Positions 1 to 8,477 of a stretch of 64,000 nucleotides of DNA are shown here, one piece after another. The position numbers were made by a program, and so were the translations under genes. The DNA is from JACVRW01 sp963751835 (GTDB lineage: Bacteria; Actinomycetota; Thermoleophilia; Solirubrobacterales; Thermoleophilaceae), in NCBI GenBank assembly GCA_963751835.1, contig CAVVWD010000024.1, forward strand, positions 1-64,000. The letters are read 5' to 3'. A model generated the notes under the pieces. That model saw nothing but the letters and a program-made list of their open reading frames with translations. It was not told the origin of the DNA and made no database searches. Position 1 is the stretch's first letter, and every line of letters begins with the position of its first letter.

Positions 1-45
1 CAGCTCGTCCCTCAGCGCCCCGCCGACGATCCAGCCACGCGTCAC
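1..45 (-). CDS. CCA-adding enzyme / poly(A) polymerase family protein, N-terminus only
   Basis: Only the first 15 codons are inside the window. A GTG at 45..43 overlaps the alr stop codon by four bases (GTGA), and the frame reads MTRGWIVGGALRDEL. The VGGALRDEL part matches the GG-[AV]-RD nucleotide-binding signature at the very N-terminus of class II tRNA nucleotidyltransferases and bacterial poly(A) polymerases, which add CCA or A tails to RNA 3' ends. The position as last visible gene of the rplM-to-alr operon fits translational coupling. The family call rests on one short motif and the rest of the gene lies outside the window. Confidence 0.5.
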   Translation of the reverse strand, partial: MTRGWIVGGALRDEL

Positions 46-1085
46 CGGTAGTGCTCGCGGCGTACCCGCGGCGAGAGGCCGCAGGTGATCTCGTAGTTGA
101 TCGTGCCGAGACGCCGCGCCACCTCCTCGGCGAGGATGCGCCCCTCCCCCTGGTGGCCGATCAGCACGACCTCGTCGCCCACCGCCACGTCGCTCTCCGG
201 GCCGAGCGCGACCGTGATGTTGTCCATGCTCACGGCCCCGACGGAGGGATGGCGGCGACCGCGGATCAAAACGTCGGCGTTGTCGGACAGGCCGCGGCGC
301 CAGCCGTCGCCGTAGCCGATCGGGACGGTGGCGACCCAGGTGGCCCGCTCGGCGCGCCAGCGGCGCCCGTAGCCGGCGCTCTCGCCGGGCTCGAAGCGCC
401 GGACGGCAGCCACGTACGAGTGGAGCGAGAGCACGGGCTCGAGGCCGTGTCTGGCCGGATCCTCGTGGAAGGGGTCCATGCCGTAGACGGCGATCCCGCA
501 GCGCACCATGTCGAAGTGCGAGGCGGGGTCGCGCAGGGCCGCGGCGCTGTTCGCGGCGTGGATCAGAACATCCGAACGCCCCACCGCCTCGACGAAATCA
601 CGGAAGCGCTCGAGCTGGACGCCGAAATGCTCGTCCCCGGGCTCGTCCGCCGTGGCGAAGTGGGTCATCAACCCCACCACGTTCGGCCGCGCGGCGAGGC
701 GCAGCGCGTGCTCGCGGTCGCTCGTTCCGAGTCGGCCCATGCCCGTGTCCAGCTTCACGTGCACGCGCGGCGCCGCCTCGGCCATGTAGTCGGTCCAGGC
801 GACCACGTCCGCGTCCGCCTCGATCGCGATGCGCAGCTCCTCGCGGGTCAGCGCGCCCATCACGAGGATCGGCGCCTCGATGCCCGCGGCCCGCAGGTCG
901 GCAGCCTCGCCGGCCGTGGCCACCGCCAGCCGCGAGGCTCCGCCGGCGAGCGCCGCCCCCGCGACCTGCCCGTGGCCGTAGCCGTCGGCCTTGACGACCG
1001 CGCACAGCTCACCGGGAAGGCGGGCGCAGTTGCGCTCGATCGCGCCGAGGTCGATGCGGGCGAGCGCGCGCTCCGGGCCGCTCAC
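42..1085 (-). CDS. alr: alanine racemase
   Basis: A PLP enzyme interconverting L- and D-alanine for peptidoglycan. The 347-residue protein has the PLP-lysine motif AVVKADGYGHG near residue 30 and the second catalytic-base motif VPIGYGDGWRRG near residue 255, with the SMDN segment that follows it. Length is slightly below the usual 360-380 but both domains (TIM barrel and C-terminal beta domain) are present. The ATG at 1085 overlaps the stop of the upstream CBS gene by four bases, so translation is probably coupled. Its place next to glmS, glmM and acpS fits a cell-envelope precursor operon. Confidence 0.95.
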   Translation of the reverse strand: MSGPERALARIDLGAIERNCARLPGELCAVVKADGYGHGQVAGAALAGGASRLAVATAGEAADLRAAGIEAPILVMGALTREELRIAIEADADVVAWTDYMAEAAPRVHVKLDTGMGRLGTSDREHALRLAARPNVVGLMTHFATADEPGDEHFGVQLERFRDFVEAVGRSDVLIHAANSAAALRDPASHFDMVRCGIAVYGMDPFHEDPARHGLEPVLSLHSYVAAVRRFEPGESAGYGRRWRAERATWVATVPIGYGDGWRRGLSDNADVLIRGRRHPSVGAVSMDNITVALGPESDVAVGDEVVLIGHQGEGRILAEEVARRLGTINYEITCGLSPRVRREHYR

Positions 1086-1540
1086 GCCGCGAGGGCGCCG
1101 AGCACGTCCACACGCGTGACGACGCCCACGAGGCGGTCGTCCTCGACCACCGGCAGGCGGTTGTGGCCCGACTCGTGGATGAGGCGCGCCGCCTCGCGGA
1201 CGGTGGTGTCGGGCCCCACGGTGTCCGGGCGCCGGGTCATCATGTCCGCGGCGTCCGAGGCGAACGCCTTGCGCAGGCGGTGCTCGAAGCGGCTCAGCGG
1301 CTCGAGGAACACGGTCCCGCCGAAGAGGTTCACATAGTGCGGAATGTGGAGATCGCCCTGGTCGTCCGGAAGCACGAGGTCGGCCTCGGTGACGATGCCC
1401 ACGCAGCGCCCGTCGTCGTCGACCACCGGGATGCCGGGCAGCTCGTGTTCGCGCATCAGCCGAACGACCTCCTCGACCGGGGTCTCGGGGGCGACCGTCG
1501 CCGGGTCCGGATCCATGATGTCGCGCACGAACTCCGCCAT
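1082..1540 (-). CDS. tandem CBS-domain protein
   Basis: A 152-residue protein made only of two CBS motifs (about residues 7-60 and 95-150). Both carry the typical pattern: IMDPDPATVAPETPVEEVV then GIPVVDDDGRCVGIVT, and MMTRRPDTVGPDTTVREAA then RLPVVEDDRLVGVVT. Stand-alone CBS pairs bind adenine nucleotides or related ligands and often act as sensors for a partner enzyme. It lies between nnrDE (14-base gap) and alr (4-base overlap), so it is co-transcribed with them; a sensory role for envelope or NAD metabolism is only an inference. No catalytic domain is present. Confidence 0.85.
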   Translation of the reverse strand: MAEFVRDIMDPDPATVAPETPVEEVVRLMREHELPGIPVVDDDGRCVGIVTEADLVLPDDQGDLHIPHYVNLFGGTVFLEPLSRFEHRLRKAFASDAADMMTRRPDTVGPDTTVREAARLIHESGHNRLPVVEDDRLVGVVTRVDVLGALAA

Positions 1541-1554
1541 TCGAGGCCGCGACC

Positions 1555-3063
1555 TTACCGCAGCGTCAGGCCGTACGGGAGCGCGTCGATCACGTCTCCC
1601 GCCACGACGTGATCCGCCCCGTAGCGGTCGGCGGCGGCCCGCCCGGCGAGCGCGTGGGCAAGCGCGCCGAGCGCCGCGGCCTCGAACGCGCCGAGGCCCT
1701 TGGCGAGCAGCGCGCCGATCAGGCCCGACAGCACGTCACCGGTGCCGGCGGTGGCGAGCGCGGGCGTGGCGCCGGGGCTGATCGCCGCCGGCCCATCGGC
1801 CGCGGCCACGATCGTGTCGTCGCCTTTCAGGAGCACCACCGCGCGGCTGCGCTCGGCTGCATCGCGCACGTAGGCGAGCCTGTGCGCCTTGACCTCCGTC
1901 GCCTCGAGCTCGAGCAGCCGGGCCAGCTCGCCCTCGTGAGGAGTCAGCACCGTGGCCGCGGCGCGGCTTCGGAAGAGCTCGAGCCGCCCGGCGTGCGCGT
2001 TCAGCCCGTCGGCGTCCACGAGCAGCGGCACGCCGACCATCTCCGCGACGGTGCGCGCGAACTCCGCTGCGCCCTCCTCGCGGCCGAGGCCGGGCCCGAG
2101 CACCACGGCGCCGGCACGCTCGGCCATCTCCGCCACGACCGCAGCGCCCGCGGGCGAGTGGGCGCCGTCGTGTTCCGGGAGGCCGCGGCTCATCTGCTCG
2201 AGGAGCCGCATCTCGATGGCCGCTTGGGCGGACTCCGGGACGGCGACCTGGACATATCCGGCACCCGCCCGCGATGCGGAGCGCGCCGCCATCGTGGGCG
2301 CGCCCGTCAGCCCGGCGGAGCCGCCCGCCACCACCACGACACCGGAGTCGAACTTCGTCCCGCTGCGCCCGCGGCGCGGATAGAGCTCGAGCACGCGCTC
2401 CGAGATCAGGCCGGCGGCGCCACTCGGCGGGGCGCCCCGCGGAATGCCTATCTCGATCACCTCGACGGCGCCGGCGTGGCCCTTGCCGGGCTCCACGTGC
2501 AACCCGACCTTCGAGCCGTGGAAGGTCGCCGTCGCCTGCGCACGGACGGCCTCGCCCTCCACCTCGCCGTTCGAAGCGTTCACGCCCGACGGGACGTCGC
2601 ACGCCACCACCGGCGCGTCCTGCGCGTTGATCGCTGCGATCGCCCCGGCCAGCGGCTCACGCGGCACTCCCTCGAAGCCGGTGCCGAGCAGCGCGTCGAC
2701 CACCACGCCGGAGCCCTCGAGGCGCGCCGCGTCGAACGGCTCCGGCGGGGAGCCGGGCAGCCGCTCCAGGTTGGCGAGGGCGTCGCCGCGCAGCTCCTCG
2801 ACAGGCGCGGTCGCCAGCACGTCCACCTCGTGGCCGTCCTCCCGGAGCACGCGGGCGGCGACCAGCCCGTCGCCCCCGTTGTTGCCCTTGCCGACCACGA
2901 TCCGCACCGGCCCGGGCCGGGCCGCCTCAGCGACGACCCGCGCGAGCCCGATACCCGCCCGCTCCATCAGGTCGAGCGACGGCACCCCCTGCTCGTCGAT
3001 CGCCCAGGCGTCGACGGCGCGCATCTCGGCGGCCTCGTAAAGAGGATCGAGCCAGTCCTGCAT
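1555..3063 (-). CDS. nnr: bifunctional NAD(P)H-hydrate epimerase / ADP-dependent NAD(P)H-hydrate dehydratase
   Basis: A metabolite-repair enzyme. The N-terminal YjeF_N domain (about residues 1-210, with VVGKGNNGGDGLVAARVL) epimerises hydrated NAD(P)H, and the C-terminal ribokinase-like domain (about 220-500) dehydrates it using ADP. The second domain shows the motif TAGTGDVLSGLIGALLAKG that carries the catalytic aspartate. 502 residues is the usual length of the fused bacterial form. The gene sits between acpS and the CBS gene, an order common in bacteria (acpS-nnr-alr). The ATG at 3063 has no strong Shine-Dalgarno, and an 88-base gap with a perfect palindrome separates it from acpS. Confidence 0.95.
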   Translation of the reverse strand: MQDWLDPLYEAAEMRAVDAWAIDEQGVPSLDLMERAGIGLARVVAEAARPGPVRIVVGKGNNGGDGLVAARVLREDGHEVDVLATAPVEELRGDALANLERLPGSPPEPFDAARLEGSGVVVDALLGTGFEGVPREPLAGAIAAINAQDAPVVACDVPSGVNASNGEVEGEAVRAQATATFHGSKVGLHVEPGKGHAGAVEVIEIGIPRGAPPSGAAGLISERVLELYPRRGRSGTKFDSGVVVVAGGSAGLTGAPTMAARSASRAGAGYVQVAVPESAQAAIEMRLLEQMSRGLPEHDGAHSPAGAAVVAEMAERAGAVVLGPGLGREEGAAEFARTVAEMVGVPLLVDADGLNAHAGRLELFRSRAAATVLTPHEGELARLLELEATEVKAHRLAYVRDAAERSRAVVLLKGDDTIVAAADGPAAISPGATPALATAGTGDVLSGLIGALLAKGLGAFEAAALGALAHALAGRAAADRYGADHVVAGDVIDALPYGLTLR

Positions 3064-3100
3064 TGCGAGCGGTCAGCCTGTCAGTTTTCGGCTGAACGTT

Positions 3101-3134
3101 CCCGACTTGGTGTCGTCTGACGACACCAAGTCGG
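3101..3134. repeat. perfect palindromic repeat, copy 1
   Basis: Between acpS and nnr is a perfect inverted repeat at 3102-3134: 16-base arms (CCGACTTGGTGTCGTC and its complement) around a single central T. A second element with the same architecture is at 28175-28202. Over 28 aligned bases they share CCCGAC..TG.TGTCGT...ACGACA.CA, and some differing arm positions change in compensating pairs, so pairing is kept. No T-run follows, so it is not a classic intrinsic terminator. It behaves like an intergenic REP-type element. Confidence 0.7.
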
Positions 3135-3150
3135 CACGCTGCACCGATTT

Positions 3151-3561
3151 CTAGGCCGGCGGCCCGCCGGGACCGCCCGGAACCGACCCCCTCACTGCTG
3201 CCGTTGGACCGTGCACAACCGCAACCGCCCCGGCCACCGTATCGGTATGCGTAAGCGAAACCGAAGCCGTCACGCCCAGCTCCTCCGCCCGGCGCGCCAC
3301 GCTCCCGCTCAGCCGCACGAAGGGCGCCGCCTCGGTGGCAACCACCTCGACGTCGCGGAAGCTCCAGCCCGTCAGCCCGAGCGCCTTGGCCACCGCCTCC
3401 TTCGCGCAGAAGCGCGCCGCCAGGTGCATGCCGGGCCGCGCACGCCCCGCAGCGTAGTCCCGCTCTCCATCCGTGAAAAGGCGCTCCGCCAGCCGCGGTC
3501 TCCGCTCCAGCGCGCGCTCGAAGCGCCGGATGTCGAGCAGGTCGAGGCCGACCGCGGCCAC
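3151..3561 (-). CDS. acpS: holo-[acyl-carrier-protein] synthase
   Basis: Transfers 4'-phosphopantetheine from CoA to the serine of acyl carrier protein. The 136-residue protein starts with the AcpS metal-binding motif VGLDLLDIRRFERAL (Asp near residue 8) and has the second motif RFCAKEAVAKALG (Glu near 58). The GTG start at 3561 shares one base with the glmS stop codon (TAGTG), indicating tight coupling. The last 15 residues are a Gly/Pro-rich tail not expected in the family. Confidence 0.93.
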   Translation of the reverse strand: MAAVGLDLLDIRRFERALERRPRLAERLFTDGERDYAAGRARPGMHLAARFCAKEAVAKALGLTGWSFRDVEVVATEAAPFVRLSGSVARRAEELGVTASVSLTHTDTVAGAVAVVHGPTAAVRGSVPGGPGGPPA

Positions 3562-5393
3562 TACTCGACGGTGACGGTCTTCGCGAGGTTCCGCGGCTGG
3601 TCCACGTTGAGGCCGCGCGCACGGGCGATGTCGTAGGCGAGCATCTGCAGGGGGATCACCGCAAGCATGGGCTGGAGAACCCAGTCGGTCGCCGGGATCT
3701 CGACGACCTCCTCGGCGTGCTCGGCCACGCGCCCGCTCCCCTCGGTGGCGACCGCGATCACATGGGCTCCGCGGGCCCGGACCTCGGCGATGTTCGACAG
3801 CACCTTGTCGAGGACCGGCGATTCGGTTGCCACGCAGACGACCGGAGTGTTCTCGTCGAGGAGGGCGATCGGCCCGTGCTTCATCTCGCCGGCCGCGTAG
3901 GCGTCGGTTGGGATGTAGGAGATCTCCTTGAGCTTGAGTGCGCCCTCGAGGCAGATCGACAGCCCGATGTGCCTGCCCAGGTAAAGGAAGAATCCCGCGT
4001 CCTTCCAGTGCTCGGCGATCCGCCGCACCGGCTCGTCCGCCTCCTCCACGAGACGGGCGATCAGGTGTGGCATCGCGCGCAGCTCGTCACAGAGCCGCCG
4101 CAGCACGTCGCCGTCGAGCGTCCCGTGCAGCTGGGCGAGCTTCAGCGCGAAGAGGTACATCGCCGTGACCTGGGCGATGAAGGTCTTGGTGGCCGCGACG
4201 CCGATCTCGAGGCCGGCGCGTGTGAACAGGACGCCGTCCGAGTCGCGCGTCGCCTGGCTCCCCATGATGTTCGTGACCGCGAGCACCTTGGCGCCGCGCT
4301 CGCGGGCGAGGCGCATTGCCGCCAGCGTGTCGGCGGTCTCGCCGGACTGGGAGATGCCGATGACGAGGTCACGCTCGTCGAGAACCGGATTGCGGTAGCG
4401 GAACTCGGAGGCGATGTCCATCTCGACCGGGACGCGCGACCACCACTCGATCGCATAGCGGCCCACCAGCCCGGCGTGGTAGGACGTGCCGCAGGCGACG
4501 ATCACCACGCGGCGGATCCCCTTCAGAAACTCGTCCGAGATCCCGATGTCCTCGAGCTCGACGCCCTCGTCGCCCAGGCGTCCGGCAACCGTCTCCGCCA
4601 CGGCGTCCGCCTGCTCGTGGATCTCCTTCAGCATGAAGGTCTCGTAGCCGCCCTTCTCGGCCTGCTCCTCGTCCCACTCGACGTCGTCGACCTCGCGCTC
4701 GATGGCGGCGCCGTCGGGCGACAGGAAGCGCGAGCCCTCCGGGGTCAGCGCAACGATCTCGCCGTCGTGGACCAGCTGCACGCGACGAGTCTCCGCCAGG
4801 AACGCGGGGATCGCCGAGGCGATGAAGCTCTCGCCCTCGCCCAGGCCGACCACGAGCGGGCACTCCTTGCGGGCCCCGACCAGCACCCCCGGCTCGTCGG
4901 CCGACATCGCCACGAAGGCGTAATGGCCGCGCAGCTCGTTGTACGCGCGCCGCACGGCCTCGACGAGGTCGCCGTCGAGATGCTCGGCGATCAGGTGTGC
5001 CACGACCTCGGCGTCCGTCTCCGAGGTGAACTCCGCGCCGTCCGCGACCAGCCGGTCACGCAGCTCGGTCCAGTTCTCGACGATCCCGTTGAGAACTATG
5101 TGCACGCGGCCGGAGCTGTCCCAGTGCGGGTGCGCGTTCTCCTCAGTCACGCGTCCGTGGGTGGCCCAGCGGGTGTGCCCGATACCCGTCGAGCCGCGCA
5201 GATCGCCGTTGGTGGAGGCCACCGCCTCACGCAGGTAGTCCAGGTTTCCGACGGCGTGAACGCTGCCGATCGACCCGTTGCGGATCACCGACAGGCCGGC
5301 CGAGTCGTAGCCGCGGTACTCGAGCCGCCGAAGCCCCTCCAGCAGCAGGTCGCGGCACTCCCGCGGTCCCACGTATCCGATGATCCCGCACAC
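3561..5393 (-). CDS. glmS: glutamine--fructose-6-phosphate aminotransferase (isomerizing)
   Basis: First committed step to UDP-N-acetylglucosamine: fructose-6-phosphate plus glutamine to glucosamine-6-phosphate. The mature N-terminal Cys2 nucleophile is in MCGIIGYVGPREC; a class II glutamine amidotransferase domain (about 1-220) is followed by two SIS isomerase domains (about 290-430 and 460-600). Motifs CGTSYHAGL, ISQSGETADT and the family C-terminus ending PRNLAKTVTVE are intact. 610 residues is standard. It directly follows glmM (7-base gap), so two consecutive steps of the amino-sugar pathway are in one operon. No glmS ribozyme is expected because the gene is internal to the operon. Confidence 0.97.
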   Translation of the reverse strand: MCGIIGYVGPRECRDLLLEGLRRLEYRGYDSAGLSVIRNGSIGSVHAVGNLDYLREAVASTNGDLRGSTGIGHTRWATHGRVTEENAHPHWDSSGRVHIVLNGIVENWTELRDRLVADGAEFTSETDAEVVAHLIAEHLDGDLVEAVRRAYNELRGHYAFVAMSADEPGVLVGARKECPLVVGLGEGESFIASAIPAFLAETRRVQLVHDGEIVALTPEGSRFLSPDGAAIEREVDDVEWDEEQAEKGGYETFMLKEIHEQADAVAETVAGRLGDEGVELEDIGISDEFLKGIRRVVIVACGTSYHAGLVGRYAIEWWSRVPVEMDIASEFRYRNPVLDERDLVIGISQSGETADTLAAMRLARERGAKVLAVTNIMGSQATRDSDGVLFTRAGLEIGVAATKTFIAQVTAMYLFALKLAQLHGTLDGDVLRRLCDELRAMPHLIARLVEEADEPVRRIAEHWKDAGFFLYLGRHIGLSICLEGALKLKEISYIPTDAYAAGEMKHGPIALLDENTPVVCVATESPVLDKVLSNIAEVRARGAHVIAVATEGSGRVAEHAEEVVEIPATDWVLQPMLAVIPLQMLAYDIARARGLNVDQPRNLAKTVTVE

Positions 5394-5399
5394 GGTCGC

Positions 5400-6695
5400 T
5401 CAGCCTAACTCCGTCTCGACAACATTCGCCAAACGATCAACGATCTCCTGGCACTCGTTCTCCTGCGGGGCCTCGACCATCACGCGCACGAGCGGCTCGG
5501 TCCCCGACGGGCGCACCAGCACGCGGCCGCGGCCCTCGAGGCGCTTCGACTGCTCCTCGACGGCTTCCCACACCGCCGCGGCGCCCTCGATTGCCGCGCG
5601 ATCGCGCACACGCACGTTCACGAGCCGCTGCGGGAGCTTCTCCATCGCATGGCGCTCTGCCAGGTCCCCTCCCGCGAGCGCCTCGAGCACGAGCAGCGCC
5701 GCGGCGATCCCGTCGCCCGCCGGCACGAAACCGGTGTCGATGATGTGCCCGGACTGCTCTCCCCCCAACGCCCAGCCGCGCCGTACCAGCTCGGCGAGCA
5801 CGTAGCGGTCCCCCACCGGGGTGGTGGCCACCTCGATCCCGGCGCCCTTCATCGCGCTGTGGAACCCGTAGTTCGTCATCACCGTCACCGCCACGCCGTG
5901 GCCGGGCAGGCGATCGCGCTCGCGCAGGTGAAGGGCGATGAGCGCCATCAGCTCGTCCCCGTCGACGACGGCGCCCCTGCGGTCCACCGCCAGTACCCGG
6001 TCACCGTCGCCGTCGAACGCAAATCCGGCGTCGTGACCGTCCATCTGCTCGGCGAGCCGCTGCACGTGGGTCGACCCACAGTCCAGGTTGATGTTGCGCC
6101 CGTCCGGCTCGACCGCCAGCGCATCCACCCGTGCGCCGAGGCGGCGAAAGATCTCGGGCGCGACGCTGTAGGTGGCCCCGTTCGCGCAGTCGAGCAGGAT
6201 GCTCAGGCCCGAGAGATCGAGGTCGCGGAAGCGCAGCTCGAGCTCGCGCAGGTAGTCGCCCGGGGCGCCGTGGAGCTCCCGCACCCGCCCGATGCGCGAG
6301 CCGCCCTCGTCGAGCGCCGCCTCGATGCGCGCCTCCTGATCGTCGTCGAGCTTCATGCCCTCGGAGCCGAAGAACTTGATCCCGTTGTCCTCGTAGGGAT
6401 TGTGGGAGGCGGAAACGACCGCGGCCATGTCGAACCCGTAGCGGCGCACGAGCACCGAGGCGCCGGGGGTCGGGAGTACACCGCCGAGGAGCGCGTGTCC
6501 GCCGCCCGCGGCGATGCCGGCGGCGAGCGCCGCCTCGAGCATCTCGCCGGACTCGCGCGTGTCGCGAACGATCAGGACCTGGGGCGTCTCCGCCCCCGAC
6601 TCTCGCGCCGCCGCGCGCCCCAGCGCAAGCGCGAGATCGCCACTGAGAAACTCGCCCGCGACCCCGCGGACACCGTCCGTCCCGAACAGCGCCAC
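5400..6695 (-). CDS. glmM: phosphoglucosamine mutase
   Basis: Converts glucosamine-6-phosphate to glucosamine-1-phosphate. The 431-residue protein has the N-terminal FGTDGVRG motif, the phosphoserine loop VVSASHNPYEDNGIKFFG (near residues 95-112), the Mg-binding loop FDGDGDRV and the C-terminal phosphate-binding RPSGTEPLVRVMVE. It lies six bases downstream of rpsI and seven upstream of glmS, an order (rplM-rpsI-glmM-glmS) common in Gram-positive bacteria. Confidence 0.97.
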   Translation of the reverse strand: MALFGTDGVRGVAGEFLSGDLALALGRAAARESGAETPQVLIVRDTRESGEMLEAALAAGIAAGGGHALLGGVLPTPGASVLVRRYGFDMAAVVSASHNPYEDNGIKFFGSEGMKLDDDQEARIEAALDEGGSRIGRVRELHGAPGDYLRELELRFRDLDLSGLSILLDCANGATYSVAPEIFRRLGARVDALAVEPDGRNINLDCGSTHVQRLAEQMDGHDAGFAFDGDGDRVLAVDRRGAVVDGDELMALIALHLRERDRLPGHGVAVTVMTNYGFHSAMKGAGIEVATTPVGDRYVLAELVRRGWALGGEQSGHIIDTGFVPAGDGIAAALLVLEALAGGDLAERHAMEKLPQRLVNVRVRDRAAIEGAAAVWEAVEEQSKRLEGRGRVLVRPSGTEPLVRVMVEAPQENECQEIVDRLANVVETELG

Positions 6696-6701
6696 GTAGG
6701 T

Positions 6702-7742
6702 CTAACGCTTTGAGAACTGAGGCCGCTTGCGGGCCTTCTTGAGACCGGCCTTCTTTCGTTCCTTCACGCGCGGGTCGCGCGTGAGGTAGCCGCGTCGCTT
6801 CAGCTCGCCGCGCAGGGCCGGGTCGGCCTCGACCAGCGCTCTGGCAATGCCGTGGCGGAGCGCAGTGGCCTGCGCCGAGACGCCGCCGCCGTGGATCAGC
6901 GCCACCACGTCCATGCGCGACTGGTTGCCGGTCGCCTCGAGCGGCTGGCGGGCCATGCGCTGGAGGAGGACGCGCGGGAAGTACTCGTCGAGGTGGCGGC
7001 CGTTGATCGTGTAGGTGCCCTCGCCCGGCTTGAGCGTCACGCGCGCGACGGAGCTCTTGCGCTTGCCGGTGGCGCGATAGCGGGCGTCGGCCGCCAGGTC
7101 GAGCGGGGTGTGGGCGACCTGCTGCTCCTCCGGGGCCGCTTCCTCAGCGGCGGCCTCTCCCACCTGCTCGCCGGCCTCGGTCTCGGCGTACTCGCCGTAC
7201 TCGCCGAACTCGCCCTCGGTCGGGCGCTGCTCCTCGAGCACGAGATCGGGCTCCAGGTGGGCGCCGGGAATGACCTCGTCGGCACCGCCCTTGTCGGCCT
7301 CCTTGCGGCGGGCGCCGGGATGCGGGCGCTCAGCGCGGGGCGCCTCCGCCGCGGCCTCGCCCTCGGCGGGCTCGCCCTCCGTGGCCTCCTCGGCGGCCTC
7401 GCCCTCGGCGGTCTCCTCGGCGGCCTCGCCCTCCGGGGCCTCCTCGGCGGGCTCGCCCTCCGGGGCCTCCTCGGCGGGCTCGCCCTCGGCGGCCTCCTCG
7501 GCAGGCTCGCCCGCCGCGGCCTCCTCGGGCTGGCCGGCTTCGGCGGCCTGCGCGAGCTCCTCGATGCCCTCGATTTCGGGGCCGGGGTGCTCCTCGCCGT
7601 CGCCGGCGGGGCTCTCCTCGGGCGCTTCGGGAACGGCCTGCTCGCCGCCCTCGGGGGCCGTCTCCGACGGCGTCGCCTCGCCCGGCTCGCCGGGCGCGCC
7701 CTCGGGCGCCTCGTCCTCGGGCCGCTGCGGCTCTTCCGTCAT
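6702..7742 (-). CDS. rpsI: 30S ribosomal protein S9 with long acidic N-terminal extension
   Basis: The last 128 residues (about 219-346) are a complete S9: RYRATGKRKSSVARV, the Gly-rich loop LIHGGGVSAQA and the basic C-terminus ending KKARKRPQFSKR. In front are about 215 extra residues, almost all Glu, Ala, Pro and Gly, with five 9-residue repeats of the form EPAEEAPEG (residues 79-123). The start is ATG 7742, overlapping the rplM stop by one base (TGATG); there is no ATG nearer the S9 domain. S9 is normally 130-170 residues. Some actinobacterial S9 proteins have short acidic tails, but this length is unusual; its role is unknown. Confidence 0.9.
   Translation of the reverse strand: MTEEPQRPEDEAPEGAPGEPGEATPSETAPEGGEQAVPEAPEESPAGDGEEHPGPEIEGIEELAQAAEAGQPEEAAAGEPAEEAAEGEPAEEAPEGEPAEEAPEGEAAEETAEGEAAEEATEGEPAEGEAAAEAPRAERPHPGARRKEADKGGADEVIPGAHLEPDLVLEEQRPTEGEFGEYGEYAETEAGEQVGEAAAEEAAPEEQQVAHTPLDLAADARYRATGKRKSSVARVTLKPGEGTYTINGRHLDEYFPRVLLQRMARQPLEATGNQSRMDVVALIHGGGVSAQATALRHGIARALVEADPALRGELKRRGYLTRDPRVKERKKAGLKKARKRPQFSKR
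7374..7508 (-). repeat. 27-bp tandem repeat inside rpsI
   Basis: Five in-frame 27-base units encode the 9-residue motif E[PA]AEE[A/T][A/P/T]EG in the acidic S9 extension; a partial unit follows. Units differ by few bases, consistent with recent slippage expansion. Because the unit is a multiple of three, copy number can change without breaking the essential S9 domain downstream. Confidence 0.8.
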
Positions 7743-8176
7743 CAGGCGACAACCTCCATCGGCTCGGGCTTCTGGGCGGCGTGGGGGTGATCGGGCCCGG
7801 CGTAGACCTTGAGCTTGCGCAGCTGGGCACGGCCGAGGCGGTTGCGCGGAAGCATCCCCTTCACGGCCAGCCGGATCACCTCCTCCGGGCGGCGCGCGAG
7901 CATCTCCTCGAGCGTGCGGCTGCGAAGGCCGCCGGGATACCCGGAGTGGCGGTAGTAGCGCTTCTCCTCGAGCTTGTTGCCCGTTACCGAGATCTTCTCG
8001 GCATTGACGACGATCACGAAGTCGCCCACATCCACATGCGGCGTGTACTCCGGCTTGCGCTTGCCACGAAGGGCATCGGCGATCTGGGTGGCCAAACGGC
8101 CGAGCGTCTTGCCGCTCGCGTCGACCACGAGCCAGTTGCGCTCGCGGGTAGCCGGTGTCGCCACGTACGTCTTCAT
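7742..8176 (-). CDS. rplM: 50S ribosomal protein L13
   Basis: A 144-residue large-subunit protein. Family motifs WLVVDASGKTLGRLATQIA, YTPHVDVGDFVIVVNAEKI, the KRYYRHSGYPGG segment and the basic GMLPRNRLGR stretch are present in the usual order. A longer frame opens at 8242, but ATG 8176 gives the normal L13 N-terminus (MKTYVATPATRERNW) and is preferred. First gene of the minus-strand operon running into rpsI, glmM and glmS; its promoter should lie in the stretch shared with the divergent riboswitch-controlled peptidase gene. Confidence 0.96.
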   Translation of the reverse strand: MKTYVATPATRERNWLVVDASGKTLGRLATQIADALRGKRKPEYTPHVDVGDFVIVVNAEKISVTGNKLEEKRYYRHSGYPGGLRSRTLEEMLARRPEEVIRLAVKGMLPRNRLGRAQLRKLKVYAGPDHPHAAQKPEPMEVVA

Positions 8177-8282
8177 CACAGAGGGACCGCCCTGGAGGCG
8201 GCCGGCGTCGTAGTGTGGCAGATGGACACCGGGATCGACCACTGCCGGACAGCCCGTCCATGGGTCCCGGGGCTCGTGTTTA

Positions 8283-8474
8283 TACTGCCCGGCCTGTCAG
8301 TGCCTGCCGAATCTCCGCCGGCGTCCGTCGGTGGGAACGGGGGAACCGTTCGGAGGCCGTCGAAAGACGGACTTCGATGGGGCGAATCGAGCCGATCACC
8401 CGGCTCGTAGCGCTGCTCTTCGAGCGCGAGCCCGTCAGCTAACCCCGTAGGCCGGACCAGAAGAGAGGCCAAGG
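8283..8474 (+). promoter_or_regulatory. c-di-AMP riboswitch (ydaO/yuaA type)
   Basis: The leader in front of the M23 peptidase gene has the conserved blocks of the ydaO aptamer in order: GCCGAATC (near 8306), ACGGGGGAACC (8337-8347), GGGGCGAATC (8379-8388), CAGCTAACCCCGTAGGC (8436-8452) and GAGAGGC (8463-8469). In actinobacteria this class usually controls cell-wall hydrolases and resuscitation factors, matching the downstream gene. The closing GAGAGG block is also the only plausible ribosome-binding site of the TTG start at 8478, so ligand-dependent control of translation is possible. This is read from sequence blocks; a covariance-model score would settle the boundaries. Confidence 0.88.
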
Positions 8475-8477
8475 GAT

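Noticed and set aside
7374..7508. CRISPR-like array from the 27-bp repeats in rpsI
   Set aside because: Repeats are directly adjacent without spacers, in frame and inside a ribosomal gene; no cas genes are present.
6702..8261. A 519-residue minus-strand frame covering rpsI and the rplM region
   Set aside because: The upstream third is an out-of-frame reading of rplM, which has its own perfect L13 translation ending at 7742; rpsI starts at ATG 7742.
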